Made by a program: the position numbers and the translations under genes
Source: Endomychus coccineus
Lineage: Eukaryota; Arthropoda; Insecta; Coleoptera; Endomychidae
Length of the DNA stretch: 64,000 bases
Reading direction: 5' to 3'
Assembly: GCA_958510875.1 (NCBI GenBank)
Contig: OY294068.1
Location: 149,704,388 to 149,768,387 of the forward strand
The notes under the pieces: generated by a model
Database searches by the model: none
Told to the model about the DNA's origin: nothing
What the model saw: the letters and a program-made list of their open reading frames with translations, nothing else
Shown: in pieces, positions 31,501-43,500 of the stretch
How positions within the stretch are numbered: the first letter of the stretch is position 1
Layout: every line of letters begins with the position of its first letter

Positions 31501-34500
31501 GCTAATTTTTTGTTTAATAAATTGCTAAAGGTCAAGAAACAATTTTCTGAACAGTATTTACCCTTATAACATCTACGCTAATTTTTTGTGTAATAAATTG
31601 CTAAAGGTCAACAAACAATTTTCTGAACAGTATTTACCCTTATAACATCTATGCTAATTTTTTGTTTAATATGTTACAAAAGGTGCACAAACAATTTTCT
31701 GAACAGTATTTACCCTTACAACATCTATGCTAATTTTTTGCTTAATAAATTGCTAAAGGTCAAAAACAATTTTCTGAACAGTATTTACCCTTACAACATC
31801 TATGCTAATTTTTTGTTTAATAAATTGCTAAAGGTCAACAAACAATTTTCTGAACAGTATTTACCCTTATAACATCTATGCTAATTTTTTGTTTAATATG
31901 TTACAAAAGGTGCACAAACAATTTTCTGAACAGTATTTACCCTTACAACATCTATGCTAATTTTTTGCTTAATAAATTGCTAAAGGTCAAAAACAATTTT
32001 CTGAACAGTATTTACCCTTACAACATCTATGCTAATTTTTTGTTTAATAAATTGCTAAAGGTCAACAAACAATTTTCTGAACAGTATTTACCCTTATAAC
32101 ATCTATGCTAATTTTTTGTTTAATAAATTGTTAAAGGTCAACAAACAATTTTCTGAATAGTATTTACCCTTATAACATCTATGCTAATTTTTTGTTCAAT
32201 AAATATTTGAGTGTGAAGAAGAATGAGGCGAAAATTTTGCAAGACTAGAATGATTTGTGTTATTTAATTTTCCACAATTTTTAACAAATAGTTTTTATTC
32301 TTATATTTATTTTGTCTGAGAACTCAAATCTGAAATAAATTGTAATGCAAGCAATATTGATTGTTGAAATCATGAGAGTAAAATATATAATTTACTATTT
32401 AGCGAAATATTGAACCAAGTTTTTAAATTATTTAACAGATTAACCATTAAGAATTTTGAAACTACAAAAGCTTGTTATTTTTGTTTCAATTTCTTCTCCT
32501 TTTGGCAAATAGATTTAGAAATAGATTTTAGAAATAGAAATAGATTTAATAGAAAATAGAAAAATGTACATTAATTAATTGTAATAATCGTTATTACAAT
32601 AGTATACATTACAATAGTATATAGTACACATATTGTAAGTATTTACATTTAATAGGTATTTTTCTAAAATTATATACACCTAGGCCCAAGGGCCTGTATG
32701 TGTACAGAACAATTTATTGCATTATTTTGCTATTTGTGACAAAGTATTAATATAATAATATTGAGCAAATCAAATTTCGTGTAATTGGAAAGACAGGTGT
32801 AACAAAAAAAAATAGTATAGTAATTTTACAACTAAGGAGAATTAAGTTGCAAACACAGATTATGATGCTTTACATTCAGATTACATTGTTTGGAATTAAT
32901 AAATATATGTATTTACAGTGATTATATGGTATCTAAATATTTTGTTTGGTTTTTACCTATATACTGTTGAGATTTTTTTTGGAAAGTTTTAAGTTTGTTT
33001 ATTTTTTTATGTTGGTGGTAAAGAATTGATTATTTTAGGAGCTATTGACATAATAAACCTCTGGTAACCAAGTTATAACGTATGGCCGACTGGTTATTTA
33101 TAATTTTACTTTTCAACATTAATAACTTCAAAAACCCTTCCGTAGACTTTTCTACAATCAAATTACTAATGTTCTTCCATTTTAAAGTTTGAAAAAATAG
33201 AAAAAACTGTATTTTGAGTTTTCCAACAATGGCCAAGCAGCGCACATTTCTAGGGATAAACTATGAAAGATAAATAAATTATATCATGCACACTACTCCA
33301 AATATAGAATACATGATGATAAGAATTATTTTCACTCTTATAATCAATTTATCGTCAATAGGATTCAGATTTTTGAAATATCAGACTATGTAGCTATCTT
33401 AAGACTTACCTTTGAATGAAACTACTGCTTATTTTTCTGACACATTATTTACTCACAGATCCCATTCCGGTAGATGACATCAGTAATGCATTGTACACTC
33501 CAATGTTTTCCACGTTTGTGGACGAAATGACAGGTGCAGAAAGTAAGTATATTTATCACTTTTGTAATTGTGTCTAAATTCGTTAAAATCAATTTAACTT
33601 TGTTACAGTTTCTTTCAATCTATCGGCAGAAGAACAGGAACTTCGTGGCAGACTTTACGGACCAAGTGAGTAGTTTTTTGATCGGTACTTTTAGAACACA
33701 GGTTTCATTAGGTTCACTATAGAAATGGTAGAATTTAGGTATTTCGATGACAATGGATGGGTGCAAATTCACCTTAGAGTTGACACTTAGAATGTCGAAA
33801 CGTCGTTGTTACAGGTGCATCGATAATAAAATAGACATTGAAAAGCTTATTTATTCATTTAAACTGTTCCCTTATAATTTAGATATTCCGTAACATTACA
33901 AATAAGACGTTTCATAAATAGAAATACAGTAAAACAATTTGACTTGAAATGTACAGTGTTTCATAGAGTACAGTAAACGTCACAACTCGGCATGGCGGTG
34001 ACTCCGAATCAACGGTTGTAGCCGAGCCGGGTAGACACCTGCACAAAACTAACGGGAGCGTAGGTTCGAAACTTACAGACTGCCAAACGGTTTTTTTTTA
34101 ATTATCATATTTAGGTTACAATTTTGTATGTAATATTACCTCCAACCGGCAATTCTAGGTTAGCAGGTTATTTGTAAGATTATTTTTGAATGTAACATTA
34201 ACTGAACACATGAGAGGAAATAATATACTATCTCCGAGCGGCAATTCTAGGTTAGTAGGTTACTTATTTAAGTTTAATTTTCGATGTAAATAACATTAAT
34301 TGAACACATAAGACAATATATATTATTTCCAAGCGGCAATTCTAGCTAAGTTTGTATGCAAGTTTATTTTTGGATTCAATAAAATTACCTGAACAATTTT
34401 GAATTATGTACACTTCCACAATTAAAAGCTTCCAATAACCACAATTTCGAGTTGTGACTTTCACTAATGCCTGCGTTTCATAACGAATGAGTCATAGAGC

Positions 34501-37500
34501 TGCTGTATGCTTCTTGGCCCTAACTATTTTATCTGAGTCTTTAAATTGTTGATCAAATCTTAATATATTGTATTTTAAGGTTTTTATCCAAGGATGCGAC
34601 AGGTTTTGAGATATTAGTATGAAAATTGGTACACCGGTCTTTTTTTAATAAATTTACATTTTTTGTAAATAGATTATTGTGGCTTCCGTAAAAAAATTAT
34701 TATTTTATAATATTCTCTTTAAAATCGGTACATCGGTTTTTTTTATACATTTTCATTTTTTGTAAATAGATTATCGTGACTTCTGTTGAAAAATTACTAT
34801 TTTATAATATTCTCTTTTCCTGCAAATTGTTTTTAGCAAGAAACGAATACATACTACTAAATTTTTCTAATTGTAACTGTTTGATGAAGATATTTATTTC
34901 AAACTTACCATGCAATCTAATATGAGGTAATGCTTCAACTGGGAAAAACGACGGAGCCTTTGATCGGTTCCTATTTTTATTATGCATGTGGATACATTCC
35001 AATTTAAAACTAACACGACAAACTTATAATAACGAAATCGAAGTAACAACTGCTATTAAAAAGATGAATCTACTTATAGGAGATGTATTGATACATAAGG
35101 GAGTATTGTAATTGACCTAAACATTTTTTTTTGGAATTTTCGCGGCGACTTCTGTTTGCAGCCTTTCGGAATTAGTCTAGACTATTTTTGAGATTATGTC
35201 TTTTTTTATGACCCCAAACGAACTTTGCCGTCTGGGAGTGTCATAATCTCAAGGCTTCTCTCACCTTCCTCTTCGCTACTGATCTATTCGAAGGTATTAC
35301 TTCATAGTGATGGTCGTGTGCAAATTCAGTTTATTATTCTCCGTCTCTTTTATCTTGCTCCTTCTGGTTCATTATTTTCTCCGTCATGGCATTGACTAGT
35401 GTTCATTTCGACTTACAAGCTAGTATTTCTGGGATCAGTCTCGACAGTTTGTTGCGTACCAATTACAACCTCAACTTCCTGTGGAGGTTTTACCCATAGG
35501 ATACATCTGAAGTAGGTGTGCTCAGCCATGCACCTTCTGCGGATACAGTTTTTCCTATTCAGTGTTTGTAATAGGCACAACAACCATGGCCGTTTAGGAT
35601 TTGCACCATGTGGAATCAAACTTCTCCATGCTCTCGAACTACCCACTGTTCGATTACTGGGAGAAGTCTACTTGTGCATTCCGCCACGGGAGACCTTTCC
35701 CATCTTTCCTGCAACTTTGTTAGTCTTATGTCCCTTGCTTGTTTGTTTTCCTGTTTGGTTCCACCTATGATGTCTGCCCTTTCTATTGCCAATAGATCTA
35801 TAGGTATGACTGCCAAGACCTGCCGTTCTGTAGCTTATTTGTGATTTGTTTGAAGTATTTCTTCATGCTACATGATTGTAACCGGACAGGTGCAGCATAT
35901 AGCATAATAGATCCTAGTACCGTTCCTAAGACTCTCATCTTTTTGTAGGTTGGTCCCTGCAATCTAGGCATCAATCTTGCCGGTGGGTTGCCGCCTGTTG
36001 CGTTGTGCTGCTTGCGTGTGCAATGTGCTCTCCAGAAGAAAGGTTTTTGTCTTGAACGATTTTGAGATGTTATAACGGTTTCATCTAGTATAACTTGTAC
36101 TCTACTATGCTTTTTTCATGTTGGCTTTTGCCAGATAAAAATGATAAGGTCTTACTAGTCCAGATCGATCCGTAACGTCACAAACTTATAGTTGCAGACA
36201 GCTGTTTCGCTCTTATAGAGCTCATCACTGGAACGAGCAGTGTTTCAACGTTACTCAACTCTGTTGGAGGTAGTCATAACCGGTCAACAACATGGTAAAA
36301 AGGCCAAAATATCTCACGCCATCTATGAATAGATGTCCCACTAAGAAATCATACAATGTACTACATTGACTGATAGATTTCTGGAACTTTACAAAAGTTA
36401 CGTTCAAACTTGCTCGTTCCACTGGTGAGCTCTATGAGAATAGCGAAACAGCTGTCTGGAACTATAACTTTGTTATTGATCTATCTGGACTAAAAAGACC
36501 TTATCACATAAATAATAAAATTATTGTTAATATGTTTTACACTATTTACAAAAAAAATGTCCACATGGCGCCATCCTACAAATTAAAAAAAACTGAAACA
36601 AAATTGGATTTGTCCAAGAAAAACTAGGGCATGTACCGATTTTTATATCGATGCATTAAAAACTATCAAGATAATTTGGAAAAATCTAAAAATATTTTAA
36701 CTTCAATAAGTTTTTGATCCACAAATTTTTGGCTCAATTGCAATATTTTAGCTCAAACAATAACATACATTCGTAATGAATAGCAGTATATATTTTTTAT
36801 ATGACTAATATTATTATTAGTTAGATAAATCGTAATTAACTCTACAAACTCAAGTATTTGCTTGCCCATTTGTCTTATAAATATACGAATATAATGAGGA
36901 GGTATAGCGGTCAATATGTAACCTTCTGGAGAATGACTACGAACCACACTGCTTACATATTTATATTTGTAATGCAGCTCCATTTATGTTTCAGATAACC
37001 CCATCGAATATTCAAAAGTTCACTGTACAGCTTGTAACGTTCATTTGGGCAGCGCGTTGGCCGGCCAGACAAACAGATTCGTACATCCTCTGTTGAAAGT
37101 ACTTATATGTAAAGAATGCTATCATTTTTACACGAGCGGCGAATTTGAAAAGGACGAAGACGGCAGTGAACTATATTGCCGATGGTGTGGTCAAGGTGGT
37201 CAAGTTCTATGCTGTTCGCTATGTGAATATGTATTTTGTAAGGTGAGTGTCAAAATTTTTGCATTTTCTACAAAAACATATGAAAACGATTATTTCCAGC
37301 AGATCGCGTATTTTTATTGATTTCACATCAGTAAGCATTTAGAATAGGGAAAGAATAGGTTGTGCCAAAATTGCTGGGAAATAAAATTACCACTTAATGT
37401 AGAGGTCAAAATAAGTCGATCGAACCCAATTTATATAGTAAAAAAATAACTTATATAAAAAATTCTCGGGAATTAGGTCACATTAACACTCTGTTATGAA

Positions 37501-40500
37501 TGTTCGTCTTTACGTACGTTTCGGTCTCACGACCATCATCAGAAGACTTATTTTGTTAAAAAGGGGTTAACTAAAACTAATTAGCACAAGCGTCCATATC
37601 GCACAATCTTCAATCAAAAAGCTCACGCCGTCGAAACGAACAGAACCACGAATAATCGAAAATTGTATCGTTAATTTTCGATTATTCGTGGTTCTGTTCG
37701 TTTCGACGGCGTGAGCTTTTTGATTGAAGATTGTGCGATATGGACGCTTGTGCTAATTAGTTTTAGTTAACCCCTTTTTAACAAAATAAGTCTTCTGATG
37801 ATGGTCGTGAGACCGAAACGTACGTAAAGACGAACATTGATAACAGAGTGTTAATGTGACCTAATTCCCGAGAATTTTTTATATAATTCATACTGGGTCA
37901 AGAATCTTATTATAGTAAAAAAATAACGTTTGTCCGTGAGGAGAGTTCAAAGTTACCCTACTTTTAGTAACCACAGAAATTCCTAGGAAATTGTAGAAGG
38001 GTTAAACCACCATCACCCCTCTGATATTTTTTAAATAATTTTATTAGGGGTGGTAATATAGTTCTAAGATTTTTTCAACAGAAAAACTTATTCATTATCT
38101 TAATTTTTTTCTTATGAAAATTCCGTATTTCGCATAGTTTAGAAGAAAAAAATATTTTCTCAAACACTGGTAACTGATATTCTTAGAACAAGTTTAATAA
38201 AATTGTAGTACAAAATTTAGTTAGGCGTGGACAAAGTCATGTTTTTGACAAGAAACAAATTTATAAGTGTCCCAGTTTATTGTTGACAGTAGACGTTTCA
38301 ACAATTTGTTCACTTTTAGTTGCTTTTGTATTGTTTTTCCCCAATTACTGTTATTATTTAATCAATATTGCTGTTATTGTTGCTTTTAATTGGCATCTAT
38401 TAAATATGGATTTCCATTTTAATGAGCAGGTCGATATGCTTTTAGTTCTTGGATTCTGTCAAGGTAACTGCCTCGAAAGTGTCCGCGTCTATCAAGAGAG
38501 GTATCCAAATTCCGATGCAGACATTAATTTTAAATTCTCGCTGATAGTGTCTACCTTTAATGGCATGTGGATTTTCATCTGCATAAATAAGCTCATTGTG
38601 TAGGTTCGTCATGCCACGACGTGTAAAACAAGACTCATCAGTAAACAAGATATTAGTGTAAAATCTGTTGTTGACTACTCTTCCCTCCCGAATAATTTGT
38701 GTAAAATTTAAACGTGATCCGTGGTCAAGTGCAATAATTCTTGCACTGCTTGGATGTGGAATGGACGAATTAATTGATCGCTCAAAATTTCTTGCAATCT
38801 CTTTGCAATGTTCTGGTACTGGTTCAGGAATATTATCAATCATTTGAAGAACAGCATCTTCCGCAATGGGTGTTCGGGCTTGTCGAGGTCTTCCAGCGTT
38901 GATTCTGACTGACTTCAACCTCCCTGTTTCTCGAAGACGTCTTTCAAATCGGGCAAAAGTTTTGTGATTTGGAATTCTCCGATTTTGACACCTCTCTTGA
39001 TAGACGCGGACACTTTCGAGGCATAATCCAAGAACTGAAAGCATATCGACCTGCTCATTAAAATGGAAATCCATATTTAATAGCTGCCAATTAAAAGCAA
39101 CAATAGCAGCAACAGTAATTAAGTAATAACAGTAATTACGGAAAAACAATACAAAAGCAACTAAAAGTGAACAAATTATTGAAACATCTACTGTCAACAA
39201 TAAACTGTGAGACTTATGAATTTGTTTCTTGTCAAAATCATGACTTTGTCCACGGTTAACTAAATTTTGTACTACAATTTTATTAAACTTGTTCTAAGAA
39301 TATCAGTTATCAGTGTTTGTGAAAATATTTTTTCCTTCTAAACTACAGTAGAACCCCGATTATCCGTGCGCGCTTTATCCGGGCGGCGGATTCTCCGTGC
39401 GGCATGTTAAATTGGTCATCCGTGCGCGGATTATCCGTGTCTGTTGGCCAGAGGTTGGCGCGTGAACATTGAATGCACCGCGCAGACGCTCGTCTCGTAC
39501 AGACGTTCGTTTCGTTTCGGGGAATCCCGAATTTACATAGTTGTATGTGTTTACTACTTATTATTTTCGTCAACTATTAACAGTATCAACCCGACTCTTT
39601 AAACACGCACAAAATGCAGCGTACCGGTGCTAACGAAAAGCGTAAACGCAATGTATTATCTTTAGAACAAAAAATGGAAATTTTAAAACAATTTGAAAAA
39701 AAGAAAGATGTTGCTCTATTGGCTAAAACATATAACATTGGAAAAAAAACGGTTCGCGACATTGTGAAAAATAAAGCCAAGTTACAGAGCTTTGTAGCTA
39801 AAGCTGATAGTGCAAAAGCTATTTCTGACAGGAAGTCTCTAAAAGGATCTGCTTTTCCTAAACTTGATGATGCTATGACCAAGTGGTTCTTACAAAAAAG
39901 ATCGGAAGGGGTTCCAATATCAGGATCGATGTGTGCTAGGCAAGCACAAAAGTTTCACGAGCAATTGAAAATTAAAGGAAACTTCTCTGCTTCTTCCGGT
40001 TGGCTATACAGATTTAAAAAACGTCATGGAATACGACAATTAGCTATTCAAGGGGAGAAATTAAGTGCCGATGATGTAGCTATGGTTGAATTTTGCTATG
40101 ATTTGGAAAATCTTATAACGGAGCATGACCTAAAACCCGAGCAAGTGTATAACGGCGACGAAACTGGACTTTATTGGAAAGCAATGCCGAAGAGAACACT
40201 TGCTGCAGGCTCAGAAACTAGTGCACCAGGTTAGCTTTATTTTTGTACTGTACTGATTGTTTTTTTTTAAGTTATTTTTTTATTTAGGTTTCAAGGTAAG
40301 CAAAGACCGTTTAACAGTGTTATGCTGTGCTAATGCATCAGGAAGCCATAAGCTTAGGCTAGCTGTCATAGGAAAATCAAAAAATCCGAGGGCTTTTAAA
40401 AATGTAAAAACACTGCCAGTTGATTATTATAATCAAAAGGCTGCTTGGATGGATCGAGTGATTTTTAAAAAGTGGTTTTTTGAAAAATTTATACCACAAG

Positions 40501-43500
40501 TTAAAACTTATTTGCAAGAAAATAATCTTCCACCCAAGGCTGTACTGTTACTGGATAATGCTCCATCGCATCCTGATGTAGAGCAACTAAAATCAGCAGA
40601 TGGGAACATATTCGTAGCATATTTTCCTCCTAATGTGACATCTATTGCCCAGCCCATGGACCAAGGTGTTATAGAGACCATGAAGAGGCTTTATAGGAAA
40701 GACCTTATGCTCCAATTGTTGGGAGAATGTGACTTTATGGGATTTTGGAAACGTCTGAATTTGAAAGAAGCAATTTATGCTGTAGCTCGCGCTTGGAGTG
40801 AAGTGAAAGAGACTAACATTAAAAGAGCATTTGATAAAATTATGACCTTAACAGCAGATGAAGAAGATTGTACTGAAGATGAAGATGAAAATGAGTTATC
40901 AATAGAAGACATCGCATCTATAGCCTCACAAATCAAAGGCTTGGAAGAAATAGATAACGCAAAAATACAGGAATGGATAGAATGTGATCACGACGAAAAA
41001 GGGTATCGGAATATTATTGACGAAAAAGGGTATCGGAATATTATTGACGAAGATTATCTAAATAACCAGACCTCTGCAGAAAGTTCTGACAAAAGTAGTG
41101 ATGACGATGAAAATAATGTCATCATCAAAACAAGTCATAGAGAAGCAGGAGATGCAGTAAATGTACTTATCCATTACTTTGAAGAACAACCTGAAACATG
41201 ACATTCATCTACTTCAACTTAGAAAAATGAAGGAAATTATAAGGGATAGCATTTACGAAGCCCAAAAACAAAAAAAAATTACTGATTTTTTTTGTAAGTG
41301 ATTTTATTAACGTTTTTAGTTATTACTGTTCATATACGTTGTATTATGTTTAAATATTAAAACTTTTGTTTTTTGTTACATGTATGTATCACGTTTCTTT
41401 TATTCTTTTGATATGCATTTGTGTAAATAAATTATTAAAGAAATAAAAATGAAGTTTTTGGATTATCCGTGTTTTCGATTATCCGGCAAAGGTCCGGTCC
41501 CGGCAGGCTCGGATAATCGAGGTTCTACTGTATGCGAAATACGGAATTTTCATAAGAAAAAAAATGAAGATAATGAATAAGCTTTTCTGTTGAAAAAACC
41601 TTAGAACCATATTACCACCCCTAATAAAATTATTAAAAAAATATCAGAGGGGTGATGGTGGTTTTCCCCCTCTACAATTTCCTTTGAATTTCTTGAAAGT
41701 AGGGTAACTTTCTACGATGAACTTTTGCAAAATTTCATCAAATTTTTTCCCCCCATGAATAGCGCTCAAAAATGTGATTTTTAAGTGAACTTTGAACTCT
41801 TCTCACTGACAAACGGTATATTTTGTTACTATATAAATTGGGTCCAATCGACTTATTTTGACCTCTACAATAAGTGGTAGTTTTATTTACCTGCAATTTT
41901 GGGACACCTATATATCTAGGGACTAAAGTGTGACTTTTAATCCCGGGATTAAGCTCGGGCAACAAACATTCGAGGGATTAAAAGGCACTTTAGTCTCGTC
42001 ATATATACACTAATTCTGCAAAACATTCTTTTGGTGTAAACAATAATCTCACATTGCAGTAATAATATGAAATGTAAATATTAATCAAAAGTAGCTTTTT
42101 ATCATTTTTATTTAATTAATGTCACTAAAGAAAGTAGTTGACTAGTTCATATTATTACTTTTAATCAGTTTTAATTCTGTACGGGATTCAAAATATTTTA
42201 GTCCGGATGGAGTAAATCTGGCCCTTTGGTCCCTAAAATGAGGGAGGGAATTACAAGTTTTACTCCCAGCTGTGCAAAAAAGAGTATTTTCATCAAATCA
42301 AGTGTTTCATGATTCCATCTTTTATTACCAGAATTATTTATTGATGTTGAAATTGCCTCCATTTTTGGCGAAGACCGTTACGAAACCTTTTTAAGAGGCG
42401 AAAAAAGTTAGCCTAACACTCACCACCAAATTCAAAACGGCTTAGCCATGATTTTCGAGCTCCAAAATAACAACATATGGATTCGGGAAGCTCATAAATA
42501 GCTCGAAAATCCTGTGCTATTCGTTTTTTATTCGCACGACATTTAGAATACTTTATTGCTAACTTTATAAAATAAACGTATGATATCTGTTTTTTCGGTT
42601 CTGTCAAGTTTCAATGACAGCTCGAAAATGGGAGCACATGAATTCGGGAAGCTCATAAATAGGTCGAAAATCCTGTGCTATTCGTTTCTTTATTCGCACG
42701 ACATTAAGACTACTTTACTGTTAACTTTATAAAATGAACGTAAAATATCTGTTTTTTCGGTTCTGTTATTCGTTTCTTTATACGCACGACATTTAGACTA
42801 CTTTACTTCTAACTTTATAAAATGAACGTAAAATATCTGTTTTTTCGGTTCTGTCAAGTTTCATTGACAGCTCGAAAATAACAACACGTATAATCGAGGA
42901 ACTTATAAAAAGCTCGAAAATCCTGTGCTATTCGTTTTTTCTTCGCACGACATTTAGAATACTTTATTGCTAACTTTATAAAATAAACGTAAAATAAATG
43001 TCCGATTTTTTGGTTCTGTCAAGTTTCATTGACAGCTCGAAAATGGGAACACATGAATTCGGGAAGCTCATAAATAGGTCGAAAATTCTGTGCTATTCGT
43101 TTCTTAATTCGCACGACATTTAGACTACTTTACTGCTAACTTTATAAAATAAACGTATGATATCTGTTTTTTCGGTTCTGTCAAGTTTCAATGACAGCTC
43201 GAAAATGGGGGCACATGAATTCGGGAAGCTCATAAATAGGTCGAAAATTCTGTGCTATTCGTTTCTTTATTCGCACGACATTAAGACTACTTTACTGCTA
43301 ACTTTATAAAATGAACGTAAAATATCTGTTTTTTCGGTTCTGTCAAGTTTCATTGACAGCTCGAAAATAACAACACGTATAATCGAGGAACTTATAAAAA
43401 GCTCGAAAATCCTGTGCTATTCGTTTTTTATTCGCACGACATTTAGAATACTTTATTGCTAACTTTATAAAATAAACGTAAAATAAATGTCCGATTTTTT

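Larger units (their letters stand above)
37451..37910. mobile_element. Palindromic hammerhead-bearing retroelement derivative, copy D
   Basis: 460 bp flanked by the 17-bp duplication TATAGTAAAAAAATAAC (37434-37450 and 37911-37927). The arms of about 215 bp are almost perfect reverse complements meeting near 37668. It has one hammerhead per arm and the unpaired 3' tail AATTCATACTGGGTCAAGAA. It is inserted in the left arm of the Tc1/IS630-like element. Confidence 0.92.
37358..41908 (-). mobile_element. Tc1/IS630-like (DUF4817-type) element with long TIRs, twice interrupted
   Basis: Its ends GGTTGTGCCAAAATTGC and (complement) GGTGTCCCAAAATTGC are bounded by TA. Removing copy D of the hammerhead family (37451-37927) and the Tigger (39346-41532) leaves an element of about 1.9 kb with arms of roughly 700 bp. 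The arms include the first 80 codons of the transposase itself, so the gene's 5' end is present twice in opposite directions. Confidence 0.85.

Noticed and set aside
31348..32099. Three near-identical 73-codon frames
   Set aside because: They arise from the 227-bp higher-order repeat and not from a gene family.
27955..32215. Regularly spaced repeats as a CRISPR array
   Set aside because: Units are contiguous with no unique spacers, and the context is an insect intron. The 165-bp array at 42455-45895 is rejected for the same reason.
33765..33820. Hammerhead-like GTCGAAACGTCG segment in ADD1 intron 7
   Set aside because: It has a GAAAC core and a stem-II-like hairpin, but the CUGAUGA box is absent (AGAGTTGAC instead), so it cannot be supported.
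37045..37320. Start codon at 37045 for a small zinc-finger protein
   Set aside because: The ADD domain already begins upstream of this Met with HCTAC, and exon 8 joins exon 7 in phase, so the Met is internal.
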